Shown in pieces: positions 32,345 through 44,206 of a stretch of 64,000 nt of DNA. The notes beneath the pieces are model-generated. The model did no database searches, had not been told where the DNA came from, and saw only the letters and a list, made by a program, of their open reading frames with translations. Numbering within the stretch: the stretch's first letter is position 1; each line of letters starts with the position of its first letter. The translations under genes and the position numbers were made by a program. This DNA is from Rhabdophis nuchalis. Its lineage: Eukaryota > Chordata > Lepidosauria > Squamata > Natricidae. The DNA is taken from the NCBI GenBank assembly GCA_039707465.1, contig CM077644.1:215697962-215761961 (forward strand), in the 5' to 3' direction.

Positions 32345-32685
32345 AATATGCCTGCAGTTTGGGGGAATTATATTTCCATAGTCTAAATCAGATACTTGAG
32401 ATTGGCATCACCTAATCCTGCTGTATTGACAGCAGATTTTAATTCATGCCATCTATGATATGATGTACTCATTCCCTTTTTGCAAGGATGTGGATCTGCA
32501 CTAAGAGTCAGGGCAGAAAGATAGGGAAGTTTGCCCAGAAATGGCAAAGGAATTCTTGGAGTTGAAGTCCAGCCATCTTAAAGTTCCTATGGTTAAGAAA
32601 CACTGTAGCTAGGGTTGCTAAAAGTGCAATACTTTGCCCTAAAACACTGTTCATTCTATCATGTTTATGTTAAAGTTAAAAAAAA
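32345..32685. other. Unique DNA with a relic of the palindromic hAT family
   Basis: About 32527-32608 contains GCCCAGAAATGGCAAAGG, TTCTTGGAGTTGAAGTCCAG and ATCTTAAAGTTCC, a worn relative of the palindromic family. Otherwise nothing is recognised. Confidence 0.45.
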
Positions 32686-33485
32686 AAGAATTGTATCTGA
32701 TAAAGTAGACCATAACCTACTGCTAGATAAAATAGAAAAATGTGGGTTAGACAACATCACCACCAGATGGATTCGTTACTGGTTGACCAACCGGATTCAA
32801 CATGTAGTCCTCAATGGAACTGCATCTACATGGAGGGAAGTATGTAGTGGGGTTACCCCAAGGCTCTGTTTTAGGCCCAATAATCTTCAATATCTTTGTC
32901 AATGATTTGGATGAGGGGATAGATTTGCAAATGACACCAAGCTAGCAGGAATAGTCAACAGTCCAGAAAATTATCTTAAGATACAGAAGGATCTTGACAG
33001 ACTTGAACATTGGGTGCTATCTAACAAAATGAAATTCAATGGTGAAAAAAAGTAAGGTTCTACATTTAGGCAAGAAAAACAAAATGCACAGGTACAGTAT
33101 AGGTGGTAACTCATTCAATAGTAGTAACTGTAAGAGGGATCTTGGAGTCCTAGTGGGCAATCACTTAAATATGAGCCAGCAGTGTGCAGTAGCAGCCAAA
33201 AAAGCCAACACAGTTCTAGGCTGCATAAACAAAGGAATAGACTCAAGATCAGGTGAAGTGTTAATACTGTTTTACAATACCTTGGTAAGGCCACATTTGG
33301 AATACTGTATCCAGTTTTGGTCGCAATAATGTAAAAAAGATGTCAGGACTCTAGAAAGAGTGCAGAGAAGAGCAACAAAGGTGGTTAGGGGACTGGAGGC
33401 TAAAACATATGAAGAACGGTTGCAGGAACTGGGTATGTCTAGTTTAATGAAAAGAAGGACTAGGGGAGACATGATAGCAGTGTTC
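32686..33485 (+). mobile_element. CR1 LINE, RT palm to C-terminus, interrupted
   Basis: Translation in successive frames gives KVDHNLLLDKIEKCGL, TRWIRYWLTNRIQHVVLNG, FNIFVNDLDEG, then the palm box read as FANDTKL in place of [39 protein letters not shown] and [12 protein letters not shown]. The first catalytic aspartate of the palm box is changed to asparagine, and there are several frameshifts. It is cut by an L2-like segment at 33486; the CR1 3' terminus reappears at 34147-34188. Confidence 0.92.
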
Positions 33486-34146
33486 ATTTTCATTTATTTT
33501 GATTTATATACCGCGCCTTCTCCATCGAGATGGACCCAGGGCAGTGCACAGGAAATTAAAACCAATAAATAATAGACAATACAATAAATATTGTTAAAAA
33601 GAATTAAATTAGAAGCCTGTGCTAAAATTCCCAATAAAAACCCAATGTCCATTTACGAATTGGCAGGAGCTATATCACAATAAGATCTAGACGTTAAGCT
33701 AGACCAGCTTGCTGGAAAAAATATGTCTTAAGTGAACGGCGAAAGAGGGGAAGGTCCATAATAGTGCGAAGTTCGGAGGGTAGGTCGTTCCAGAGGGCCA
33801 GCCCTGCCACAGAGAAGGCCCTACCCCTGGGCACCGCTAGCTGGCATTGACCGGCGGTTGGCACCCTTAGTAGGCTCTCTCTGTGGGAGCGTATCGGGCG
33901 AAGGGAGGTATGTGGCAGGAGACGGTCCCGCAAGTAGCTAGGCCCCGAGCCACGGAGCGATTTGAAGATGGTGACAAGCACCTTGAAGCGCACCCGGAAG
34001 GCTACCAATAGCCAGTGCAGCTCGTGCAGGAGAGGTGTTACGTGGGAGCAATGGGAAGCTCCCAGAATCCCCCGCGCGGCCGCATTCTGCACCAACTGGA
34101 GCCTCCGGATGCACCTCAAGGGGAGCTCCATGTAGAGAGCGTTGCA
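33486..34146 (-). mobile_element. L2-like LINE 3' part inserted in CR1
   Basis: Reverse-strand ORF2 C-terminus: ELPLRCIRRLQLVQNAAARG, ELHWLLVAFRVRFKVLVTIF, SGPSYLRDRLLPHTSLRP, ESLLRVPTAGQCQ and LWNDLPSELRTIMDLPLF, ending about 33694, with the 3' UTR to 33486 (TATATACCGCGCCTTCTCC). Open for 145 codons but truncated at its 5' side. Confidence 0.93.
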
Positions 34147-34188
34147 AGACCCTTGGACTAGAAGACTTCCAAGATCCCTTCCAACTCA
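34147..34188 (+). mobile_element. CR1 3' terminus resuming after the L2-like insert
   Basis: GACCCTTGGACTAGAAGACT and AGATCCCTTCCAACTC match the CR1 terminus. The segment between 33485 and the terminus of the CR1 is missing, so the event removed or replaced CR1 sequence. Confidence 0.75.
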
Positions 34189-36225
34189 TTCTGGGTTTTT
34201 TTGAATTGCAATATGGGCATTTTCAAATAAATATCCAGCCATCTACATTGCAGAGGTATTTATTTTATGTATTACTTTTACCCTTTCTATATTTCTTGCA
34301 CTCTATGATTCAACACTAAAGACTTGCAAGAACTCTTAATATCCTGAAAGCTAAAAAGTGGATACTTAAACTAGTCTTCCTAATTAGAATTTCTAATTTC
34401 CTAATTAGAAATAAATCAATGGTTTGTAGGTGAGTGTGGCATAAGAACAGTTGATTTGTCTGATGTATAAAGGTGAAGATGATTACCCTTGATAACTGGA
34501 GGATGATGGGGTACATTGGAGTTTGTGGGCACTGAACTACTTTAATTCCTGTTACAAAATGACTTTTATCATTGAAGGAGGGAACAGAGTTGAACAAATT
34601 CACTTTGGGTCTGTGCCTTTTCATGCATCAGCAGAAATCTAAAGCATTTGGCTCTAAGGCAGTGCTGTACAGCTGGGAAAGAAAAACATATTTTGAAATA
34701 GCATTTAGATTTTGGATTTACATCCTTTCCTTGGTGGGAACACTGATCACTTACAAACTGATGTTTTTTTCCAGTGATATACAGTAGATTGCTACTACAT
34801 CCCCACCCATGGTGTTGGCAAACTATCCTAAATGCACCTGAAGGATGATATTTTTTTGTCCCCCCTTGTCTTCACATTAAAAACAAGGGATTCAACAGAG
34901 ACAGTGTCTCCAGCAAGTCTTGTAAAAACAGTATTGACCCTATCAATCCTCAGCAAAATCACTATGACTGCATTTTATGAGCTTCTTTATAGAAGCTGGA
35001 AAAAAAGGTGGTGACTCCCATCTAAGCTGCATCCAGTGCTGAATAATTGAAGAAAGAAAATCTTGTTTTCAAAGACTGTACAGTGAATTTTCTCAGTTTG
35101 CAGCAAGCCCCATAATATTAAATTTCAGTTGGCATCATATAACGTATAGTTCAACTGCAGAGACGCTATGAACATTCAAAGTATTGGGATTCATATTTTT
35201 ATATGACACTACTAGGGAGATAATGGAGTAGGTGGGAGGAATATTTCTATATGAATAGGCAAAGAAGTTGAGATAATGGCATTAATGGAGCACAAACAAC
35301 TTGGTTTGTTCGGGGCTTAGCGTGGATCAGAACTGAAAACTCACCTGATTTGAATGTATATTGGCTATAACCAATGTGCTAGTCCCATCATATAGGCAGG
35401 CATAGCAAGACATACTGTATATGCCCATGTCCCTTCCTCCTAGCCTTAGATCTATTCTGGATAATATATCACAATTCTATTTACAGCTGACATCAAAACA
35501 GGAGTATTTTTGGAGCAACATTTTATCTAGAAGCATGAAGACGATTGCAAGTCATTTCTGACTGTGAATGTAGCATTCAGTTGGGTTTGTATAGGGCTGG
35601 GGTGACAGCAGCAATCAACGGTAGGTACATTCTAAATATACTTGCAGTCTCAGATTGAATCTATTTGATTGCCTCTTAAATTTATCTCTATGGGGTTTAT
35701 CTCTGTGGGATAAGAGTGTTCAAAGTACTGAGCTTTTAATATCTAGATTCTGATGAGGATGAAATGACACTTTTGTTACAAATTCTGTGCCTCCAGTGTC
35801 TCAAAGGGTGGCCTCTTTTGGCATTGCATGCAAAATCCACTATTTTGGGAATGGAACATTTACTTCTGAAAGTGCACTTCTTTCTCTGGAAGATTTACAA
35901 AGACATTTATTGCAATCACAATTTGCAAGTGACTAATTATTATTTAATGCTTAAGTAGCAATCTTACCTATCTGCTAAAAAACCACAACCTTAGGATGAG
36001 GGCACCTGAGTGTTTGCTTGTCTTTAGATCAATGTACACATGGGGTAATGTTTTCTTTGGGAGTTCCTGTATTAATAGGTCAGAACATTAGAAAGGGCCT
36101 TCTCCAAGATTTAATACTTGTTATGCTTTTTTGAATTGTTTATTGCCCGTAGATATAACATGTATAAAATAAATTTTATTTTTTATGATAACGTTTATAA
36201 TTTACTTCTGAATTCTATGTTTCCT
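34189..36225. other. Unique DNA, 2 kb
   Basis: No repeat family, RNA or exon is recognised. Short frames (34316-34624 minus, 34572-34787 plus, 35764-35958 plus) show no motif. Confidence 0.5.
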
Positions 36226-36995
36226 ATTTATTTCTGGGTGTGATGGCTTCCCCGGATGCTTTCCCAGATGCCTCTCCAGACACCAGTTCAGATGAGGAAC
36301 AGCCAGTCCCAGGCATGTCAGAAGGGGACATGGAGGAACATCTGAAGGTTACCAGATGTTCAGAGGACAGAAGAGCAATCAGAGGAGAAATGACCATTGG
36401 ATTGGCTGGCTGAGCTAGGAACAGGAGAGGTACAGCTGCAGCTGGAAAGCCCAGAGGCTTTGAGAGGATAAGGCACATAGCTGCAACTGGTCAACAGAGA
36501 TGAGGAAAACCTGCCTCTGCTACCTCCCAATCCAAGAGTGCATAGGGTGAGAGGAGGCAGGCACAATGAAGGTCAACCAGGCTATTTGTGAGGTGACAGC
36601 CTCACCTTCTTAATGGGTTGTACTGGGGAGCGGTTATTTAGCTCAGTGAATGGAGTGAAATGATGCTAGGAATGATGTGGTTATTTCTTTGCCTTATGTT
36701 CATCAACCTCTGTACCTCTTCCCTTGAACCTTGTTTCCTAGCTTAAACTGTGTATCTTGGACCCTGGCTTGTACCTTGACCTCTGGACTTGCTTCATGGA
36801 TTTTGCCTGTGTCTTACAGATTTATTTTTGCCTCATGGTCTTGCCTTAGCCTTGCCTCTGCCTTGTGGACTTGTCTGGCCCTGTGGACGTGTGTTGGATT
36901 TGTTCCTGGATTGAACTGTGAACTCTTTGGGAGGGGTATTGTTGCATGGTTGTTGGCATGGGGATTTCCAGGGAAGACTATTCAGGGCTTGGTAA
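36226..36995 (+). other. Possible old LTR-type or other retroelement remnant
   Basis: Compositionally distinct from its AT-rich surroundings. The first part (36230-36600) has degenerate acidic-codon-like sequence (CTCCAGACACCAGTTCAGATG). The second (36720-36920) is a loose series of CTTGACCTCTGGACTTG-like phrases recurring about every 20 bp. I recognise no protein motif or paired ends. An LTR fragment is possible, but unproven. Confidence 0.3.
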
Positions 36996-38016
36996 GCCCC
37001 AAATAATACCTTTAACCCACCTGCGACATGTACATATGTGAGCAGGATCAGTACACTGGCTTTACAATTCTTTAAAATTATTATATATTATCCATGTATA
37101 AGATGCACTGAAATAATGGTGGTGATGGTGGGAGAATTTTGAATGGCAGTATTACATTTAGTTATGCAAATAATAATGTAGAATGTACTTGACTCTGTGT
37201 TCCTTATTAAAAAGTTGAAAATTGTTACATCCATTGGGTTTTTCGTTATAAAAACTAAATTTATATACTCACACACCATTCAAAGTTATCCAGTATTGTG
37301 CTTTCTATTCACATTCTTCACTTATACTCAATCCAATGCCTACTTTAAATTACATTGTTCTGAGTTTTGGGGGATATATACTCAAGGGTGTGTTCATAGT
37401 TACTTACTCAGATCATGACCAAGAAACATTATCCTTTCTATCTGTAACTGGCCTCATTAAAATCTAGTCAAATTTCCTCCAGCCCCCATATCAACATTAG
37501 TAGTATTGGCATTTAAATTATTCTCATTAGGTCAATTGTTTTAGTCTGCCTGCTGACAGCTTCAATTAGGGTAATTCTAGACCGCAATCCATTCATACTG
37601 TATATGGAATCATCCTGGCAAGAATTCATTGCAATGACATAATACTGGGAAGAAGCAGGGTGGATTAGTCTGAAGCCCAAGACTTGGGAATGTAGGGGCA
37701 ATGCACATAAAGAAAGTCTGTATGCTTGTTCTCAATCTGGCCAAATATCTCTTCATTCTGGCCTTTGCAGTCGGCAACGATTCCTGATGTAAATTTGCTA
37801 TACTCAGTCAGTCTAACACACTTGGGAGAAAATAAAGTCTGTGCAAATCAGAAAAAGTGATATTTGAGATACACTTTGAAACACCATCTTTCACCCATGA
37901 GCTTCTATGGTTCTGACAGAGATCAAACATTATTCTTTCCTGCATGCAGGGATGAATTGGTTTGGAGGAAGGCAACAAGAATGATAAAGGAACAGATGTA
38001 TTGCAAAAAGATTGAA
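36996..38016. other. Unique DNA
   Basis: Nothing is recognised except a possible CR1-like scrap at about 37965-38010 (GGCAACAAGAATGATAAAGG). Confidence 0.4.
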
Positions 38017-38426
38017 CTTTACTTTTACTTTACTTTAATTAGATTTATACCCTGCCCTTCTCCGAAGAGGACCCAGGGCGTCGCACAGGAATATAAAAAC
38101 ATGTACAAAATCAAAATACAAAATTTAAAACATATTAAATACCCATCCTGCGCTAAAATCCAGTTAAAATCCCCAAAATTAAAACTGTCTAAAATAGTCA
38201 CAGCGGAGGTTACGCTAGGCCGGCTTGGTGAAAAAAGTGTGTCTTTAGACACTGGCGGAAGAGGCGGAGGTCCGAGATGGTGCGAAGTTCAGGGGGTAGG
38301 TCGTTCCAAAGGGCAGGGCCCGCCACAGAGAAGGCTCTTCCCCTAGGTATCGCCAGTCGTCATTGCCCGGCCGACGGCACCCTGAGAAGGCCCTCTCTGT
38401 GGGAGCGGATCGGTCGAAGGGATGTA
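38017..38426 (-). mobile_element. L2-like LINE 3' end
   Basis: The reverse strand shows the family 3' UTR (TTATACCCTGCCCTTCTCCG, GACCCAGGGCG) and the ORF2 C-terminus (AGGGCAGGGCCCGCCACAGA, GAGAAGGCTCTTCCCCT). It breaks off near 38426 within the SLRPIRSH-equivalent region. Confidence 0.9.
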
Positions 38427-41030
38427 TGATATAAGAAGATATAAAGATTGGCATATTTAACATTCTGAAAATGATCTAATAGTTTTCTCTACATACCTAA
38501 AGAGAGAGTACATAAAAGATCAAAGAGTATCTTGGAAATTCTGGTGCACCTGAGAATAACCCAGCAAGCTTAGATTACATTGTGCCAGGTTAGGTTTGAT
38601 AAATATTAGCTTTATTTAGTGCACAGCAATCTGGCTCAAGCTAGTTATTGTCTATTAACTCTGCGTGATTGGGGGTTAGTTTTGATAACTGACTGCCTAA
38701 TGGCTAACTATAATAACTTCTGTTTTTTTCTATGGTTTACACTTATAGTACTTTGTCCTTCTGGCATCTTGTTGTAATTTGGTCTTACTTGACTATTGAT
38801 TCTTGACTCTTCTGTGTTACGTCTCTGGCCATGAATAACCTTTCTGAATTTTTATCTCCAGCTATGACTTCTGCTTTTGATATCTAGCCCAGATACATAG
38901 ATAAATGCAATGGAAATAGGAAATAAATGCAGTGAACAAAGCCTTATTTTTGTCACTATATGAGACCTGGCTTAGATCTAGTACTGAGGCTTTTCCTGGA
39001 ATTTTGAATATATAAGCCAGTTTTATATTTTCCCACATTAAAATATATAACTCAGTTTTGTTTTTCTCATCTTAAAAGGAGAAAGTTGTTTCATACAGTA
39101 TTCCTGTAAAATGCTGAGCATGCAGTCCACAACTTTAAAACTTCAGAAGCAGTTTAAAAAAAGGAGGAAAAGGTGAAAAAAAGAGAAAGAAATATGCCTA
39201 CTTTATAAAGAAAAGGTGGGGGGAAAGAAAATGTCAATACTGGGGACTCAATGTGGATGAAAAAATACAAGAGGCCTCTACTGAAAAAAATGGTAAGCTC
39301 CCTGAAGTATGAATTGTCACATTTTATTCTCTTGCAGGTCACAGTGAAAATGCCTTCTGTCTATAAGCACCTAATTTGCGGTGTTTCTTCCAAAGTTTAC
39401 AAAAGAGGTTTTTTAGAAACTCTGACTGGAGACAGAAATCAAATTTGTAATCTTCTCCATGCAAGACTACGCTGTGCCTTTGAGCTACCTTGTAAATCTC
39501 AAAGCCCACAAGGAATAGAAAAAAATAATAATGAGGAGCTGGGTATACTGCAGATAATGAAAACTGGTCCAAGGTCATTCTCTGTGTGCGACATTAATAG
39601 TTGCTACTTTCTACAAAAACATTTTCTGCAGCTGTTATAATTAAAAGGCCCTTTTAATGGAAAAGCCTCTATGTTACTAAAATTAGAGAAGGTTACATCA
39701 TTTGAATTTTGGATACTTAACAGAGGATTTCTCTGATGCGACATTAAAAATTAGTATAAGGCAGAGAAGGCTGAGATGGGTCCTTGCAAGGAGAAGGGCG
39801 GGGTATACATTTGAAAAAAAATATAATCATTCATGAAAACCAGTTCCCGAATGAAAGAAACTTACTTTTTCTGATTAAAATGATCACATTTTTCACCTCC
39901 TCCATGACCTATTTATTTTTTTAAGGTGAACAACCTTTTTAACTAAGAAAAAGAAAATAGCAAATGTTCATTATATTGATAGGAGATGCTCGTTTTTATA
40001 GATCCTGATGTCGGGAAAGCATAAGATTGGTAAAGGCTGCACAATAGTACCAAAACATTATTTTTTTGCCATATTATGATCTACCCTAAGTTAGATTCAT
40101 GGAACGTTTTAATTGAATTCCCCAAATGTTGTCCTGTTTATTAAATAAATACTCACATTTTGAAAACTTTGATTTATATCAGGCTAATAATGATTTTGCT
40201 CACTCCTTATTTTTAGTATGTACGTTTACACATATAAAACTGAGCGGAAAGGAAAGAAAAACTGCAACAGAGAGAAAAGCCAGTTAATTGTTCTCCTGGG
40301 TAAAAATAAAATTGATTTGAGCTTCTGTGATGTAATAAAAAAGTGCTGTAAACTAATTTTCTCAATTTTTATCTTTCTAATAAATGGCAGCTGGTGTCTG
40401 TCAATCAGATTCACATGTCTGTTGTATTATTAGGCAAAGTGAGATAGGCACTTTAGATGGCAGATGGGCAGTTATAAGGAACTCTGCCATGCCGAAATTC
40501 TTATGCACCTTAAATTCACTTCCTGGCATTGCATGTTATGGAAGACACTGTTGTATAATTTGTACTGAATTCAGATTCATCTGCCAACCTGGACAGATAT
40601 TTGCCTTCTTGTCTGCTACCCACTCCTTTCACAGCCAGCTTGGGGAAGCAATAAACTCTGTTAGGGGAATAAAAAAAATTAGTATACTACATCATATACC
40701 TATAAAGACACTGCAATAAATTAAGAAAGCCAAACATCATTGTCTACCATTATGCCCCTGTGTCTCTCCTTCATCCATCTGTACATGAATATTCCCAGCT
40801 GGCATTGTGCAATGCAAAACACCAGCCTACAGTAATATCTTTGCATCTACAAAGTCACTTCTGGGCTCTACAAAAATCTTTGGAAGTCTCCTTAGAAAAT
40901 AAATATGATCCCCCCCCCCCCTAATTCCTGCTTTGTTTGGAAATGTTTGGGAGGGTGGGAAGAGCAAGAAACAACTTCAGCATTCTGTCTTATGATTTTA
41001 TTTATTTCTATAAAAACATAGACCTTAACA
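38427..41030. other. Mostly unique DNA, 2.6 kb, with an L2-like tail scrap
   Basis: At 39768-39830 GGTCCTTGCAAGGAGAAGGG, CGGGGTATACATTTG is the end of an L2-like 3' UTR. A C run lies at 40911-40921. A frame of 129 codons (39251-39640) has no known domain and no splice context that I can defend. A PBX/MEIS-type motif lies at 40398-40407. Confidence 0.45.
40388..40407. promoter_or_regulatory. Candidate E-box plus PBX/MEIS-type motif
   Basis: CAGCTG (40388-40393) lies 4 bp before CTGTCAATCA (40398-40407), which is exactly the reverse complement of TGATTGACAG, the consensus bound by PBX with MEIS/PREP. Surroundings are non-repetitive. A 10-bp match in 64 kb can occur by chance at a few per cent, so this is a weak candidate enhancer signal. 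Confidence 0.25.
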
Positions 41031-41038
41031 TTCTAGTG

Positions 41039-41171
41039 CAGGGGAGTCAAACTCGCGCCCCGGGCCGGATGCATCACGCACTGGCCACACCCACCTCTGG
41101 TTTAGCAAAGGGGAAAAAAGCCGTGATACGTTATGTGATGATAAAGTGACATCGCGAGTTTGACACCTGTG
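41039..41171. mobile_element. hAT-type MITE (GCCGGATGCATCAC family)
   Basis: A 133-bp element with ends CAGGGGAGTCAAACTC and GAGTTTGACACCTGTG and flanks TTCTAGTG / TTCTAATG (7 of 8). Best-preserved member of its family here. Confidence 0.9.
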
Positions 41172-41179
41172 TTCTAATG

Positions 41180-42879
41180 CATTTATTGGGGCAGCTAAAA
41201 ATAATTAAAACTATAGCAAAATTCAAATAATGTAAATGAATAAGAATAATTAACACACACACACATATACAGCACAGTAATAGTAAAAAACTCTTGAATA
41301 AAATCAGATAAGATGTTCAAGTAAACTGTACACTGCTTTCCTAAGGAGGGAGGTCTTAGATATTGGAAATTGGCAAAAGAACAACAACCCACCATTAAGA
41401 GTTAAGGAGGATAGAAGAACCAAAGTTCCTAGGCATCCAATAAATCTAGTTTTGTAATAGACCATATTGATGATGGCATAGAACCCAGAAATATCCCCAA
41501 AATTCAGGTGCACTTGTCAATAAATTAACAAGAATGAACAATCTTATATGTAAGATACATACATTCTTTTTTTTAAATGTTCTTTCTGCTTGACATAGAA
41601 CTGGCTTATTGACTGTGGAATATGTATATTTCATAAGTACCACTTTTCTTTCAAGAAACTAAGAGTAGCTTAAATTGGGTCTTAGAATTAACAGGCCCTA
41701 CCCAAAACAGTGAAGATTCCAAATTCTTAGAAATAAGAATTGATGAAACATAATTTTTGCCAACCATTTTAATGAAAGTGTTTGATTTAAGTGATTAATC
41801 AAAATGCCTTGTGATTTTATTTCACTTCAGTTTTATATCAAGACTGCAGTGCTGAAATGAAGAATGTGTTAGCTAGGCTGTTGTTTTTTGTAATCAATAA
41901 TGTTCCCTGTTCTTAATTTTTAATGGCTTTGCTTATACATGAAAAAGAAGTGCCATTATTCAATATTACAGATTTTCCCTCCATGAGAAAGTCCAACGGC
42001 TAACACAGGGTGAATTTAATGATAACTCATGGTATCAGGGTGGAGATTTCCACTCATGGTATCAGGGTGGAGATTTCCACGGTGACTTGATATAATTCAG
42101 GAAGTGGAAATATTACGTTTCTATGATTGTCTGTTTTCATATATATGGTATGTTACAAAATATGAAAAGGATTCTTGCCAAGAGGATTAACAATCGATTA
42201 TGCTGATGATGTTTTAAGGCCCTACAATATTTGGAGACAATATTAATTCAACAATCCATACAAATTGATTTGAGTTCTAAAATCAGCTCTTTAAGTCTGG
42301 CTGCAAGATAATCTCACTAAAGAAAGAACAAACAGGGCCCTTTCCATGACAGTCCTAGAGTTCTGAACTAATATACTTAAACATTTCACTAGTAAAGGAC
42401 TTCAAATAGGTTTGGAAACTCACTTATTCCACTGGTTTTTTTTAGGAAGGTTACTGCTGCTGATTTGGATATTTCTAAAATAGTTTTAAATTACAATTGT
42501 ATAGCAGTGTTGTTTGCTGCCTGTAAATTATTTCAAACTGTGATTTGAAATGGTTGATTTCATATACTGTATGTTGGATCTTGTGGTTGCTTTGATATAA
42601 ACTGATTTAGGAGAACTTTGCCCAGAGAGATTATTTCAAAATACCTCAACTAAAGAGACCGACAGACAGAGGAAAGGGAGTAGAAACACAGCAAGCATTT
42701 CCGCTAAGTGCTAGAAATGCAGTCAGACCCCAGGTGGTGGACGTGTAGTAAAGCAAGACAATATTGGAAGAAAATACAAAACTGGCTGGAAATGATAATT
42801 AAATAGATCATTGAGTTGAAACCAGAAACATGTCTCCAACGTATACTATCAGAGGGCTATGATAAAGGGACCACATATT
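41180..42879. other. Unique DNA with a short direct duplication
   Basis: At about 42027-42080 a 27-bp phrase (TCATGGTATCAGGGTGGAGA) occurs twice in tandem. Nothing else is recognised. Confidence 0.5.
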
Positions 42880-43125
42880 TACCCTGTTTCCCCCAAAATA
42901 AGACCTCTCCGGATAATAAGCCCAATTGGGCTTTTGAGCGCATGCACTAAAATAAGCCTTCCCCTGAAAATAAGCCCTCCCCAAAAATATTGCAATATAG
43001 CAGCAGCCATGAGGTGACCATGCTTGCCGCCTCCTGCACTTCAAAAATAATAAGACCTCCCACAAAATAAGGCCAAGTGCTTATTTTGGGGGTCAAAAGA
43101 AAATAAGACCCTGGAAAACACAGTA
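42880..43125. mobile_element. TA-flanked MITE (CCCTGTTTCCCCCAAAATAAG family)
   Basis: About 246 bp. The left end TACCCTGTTTCCCCCAAAAT and the right end, whose reverse complement is TACTGTGTTTTCCAGGGTCT, are imperfect inverted repeats ending in TA. The interior repeats AATAAGCC/AATAAGAC phrases. A mariner-type MITE is likely; the exact family is not named. Confidence 0.7.
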
Positions 43126-43139
43126 GTTCTACACATACT

Positions 43140-43312
43140 GACAGCAGTGAGGATGCTAAATATTGGAAAAATGTGAATACCCCACCAGAGGACGCTGTAC
43201 TTTTCTGTCTTTTGACTCACCCTAGGAGCCATCAAGACAGAAAGCTATTTTTTCGTTGCCTTTGTTATATTTGTGTTACGTTTGTGCTGATAAATAAATA
43301 AAGACAGAAAAG
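43140..43312 (+). mobile_element. Unnamed retroelement-like 3' segment, copy 2
   Basis: Shares order and wording with 13590-13800: a phrase like TCTTTTGACTCACCCTAGGA, GCCATCAAGACAGAAAG, a T-rich middle with TTTGTGTTACG, and AAATAAATAAAGACAG. The pair defines a dispersed family of about 150-200 bp with a polyadenylation-like end. Confidence 0.5.
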
Positions 43313-43397
43313 GGAAGCAGTTCTGCTCCCTCCCATATTTGGGGCTTACCAGGGTGTTGTGACACAATATATACCCTGGCTCAGCTGATCAGGAAGA

Positions 43398-43522
43398 GAA
43401 CCTGTGGCCTAGTGGCAATTACAACTGCCTCACATGTAATACTTCCCAGGTTCAAATCCCAGTAAGGGTATGGCTAGCTGATGAGAGCTAAATAGCTTGA
43501 AATAGATCTATACTAGTCTCCC
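43398..43522 (+). mobile_element. tRNA-derived SINE fragment
   Basis: The head TGTGGCCTAGTGGCAATTAC matches an A box. The loop-like CTCACAT would put CAC at the anticodon position (valine-like), and GGTTCAAATCCC is a B box. The body TATGGCTAGCTGATGAGAGC follows. The family is distinct from Sauria and the CORE-SINE. Confidence 0.7.
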
Positions 43523-43649
43523 TTTATTTATTTATCAGCACAAACATCACACACACACATACACACAAAAGTTTACAGATCACATTCTAAAAAACAGCAA
43601 GCAAACACAAATAATCTAAAAAAGCTCCCCATACAACTTAGTTAGTTAG

Positions 43650-43740
43650 CAGCACCTAGCCAATCTTAGCTGATCTCAAAAGTTAAGCACCATTGGATCT
43701 GATCGGTACTTGAATGAGACTGGAACTTCCAGTGAGGAAA
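43650..43740 (+). pseudogene. 5S rRNA-derived sequence (5S pseudogene or 5S-headed SINE)
   Basis: The stretch follows vertebrate 5S rRNA from about nucleotide 25 to 100: TTAGCTGATCTCAAAAGTTA (5S GTCTGATCTCGGAAGCTA), AGCACCATTGGATCTGATCG, and GGTACTTGAATGAGACTGGA (5S TAGTACTTGGATGGGAGACC). The internal Pol III control boxes are recognisable but mutated. The 5' and 3' ends of 5S are not evident. It may be a 5S retropseudogene or the head of a SINE3-type element. Confidence 0.7.
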
Positions 43741-43920
43741 AGGCAAACTAGGCATTCCCAAAGAAGCAAGGATGACAGCATAGTGGAGATCAATGGCTAG
43801 ACCAATGAGATAAGCTGGATCCATTTTACTAGATAAAAGGAAAGATTGTGCAACTACTCATTAGCACTCCAGATAGCCACACTTCATGAGTAGACTGTAG
43901 TAACTGATGTTCTTATGGTC

Positions 43921-44016
43921 CAGGGGTGGACAAACTTTGCAACTTTAAGTCTGAAGGACTTAATTCTGGGAGCTGCAGTCCTTCAGACTTAAAGTTGCAA
44001 AGTGTGCCCACCCCTG
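43921..44016. mobile_element. Palindromic hAT-type MITE
   Basis: A 96-bp inverted repeat with ends CAGGGGTGGACAAAC and the inverted GTGTGCCCACCCCTG, flanks TTATGGTC / TTACGGTC (7 of 8), and arms with TTTGCAACTTTAAGTCTGAA. Shorter centre than its relatives. Confidence 0.92.
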
Positions 44017-44206
44017 TTACGGTCAGTTCTTGAATTGAGAGGCTAAGAGTTGAGACAATTCAATCAAGCCCACAGCTTTAATTGCAGCCTATTAGAGGGA
44101 TGCAAAGCTTAACCACTTATTTCTTAATCACTTATGGATGTAATTAATTTATAGGTAAAGAGGAATTTTCTAAGTGGCAGGGCAAAAAACTCCTCTTGTC
44201 GAGCAA

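Noticed and set aside
37864..38346. 160-codon plus-strand frame
   Set aside because: Its second half is antisense to the L2-like LINE 3' end; the first half has at most a faint CR1-like phrase.
39251..39640. Possible host exon (129-codon frame)
   Set aside because: No recognisable domain, an opposite-strand frame of 79 codons overlaps it, and no flanking exon is seen; it cannot be supported from sequence alone.
42020..42080. Regulatory direct repeat
   Set aside because: A single 27-bp tandem duplication with no known motif; more simply replication slippage.
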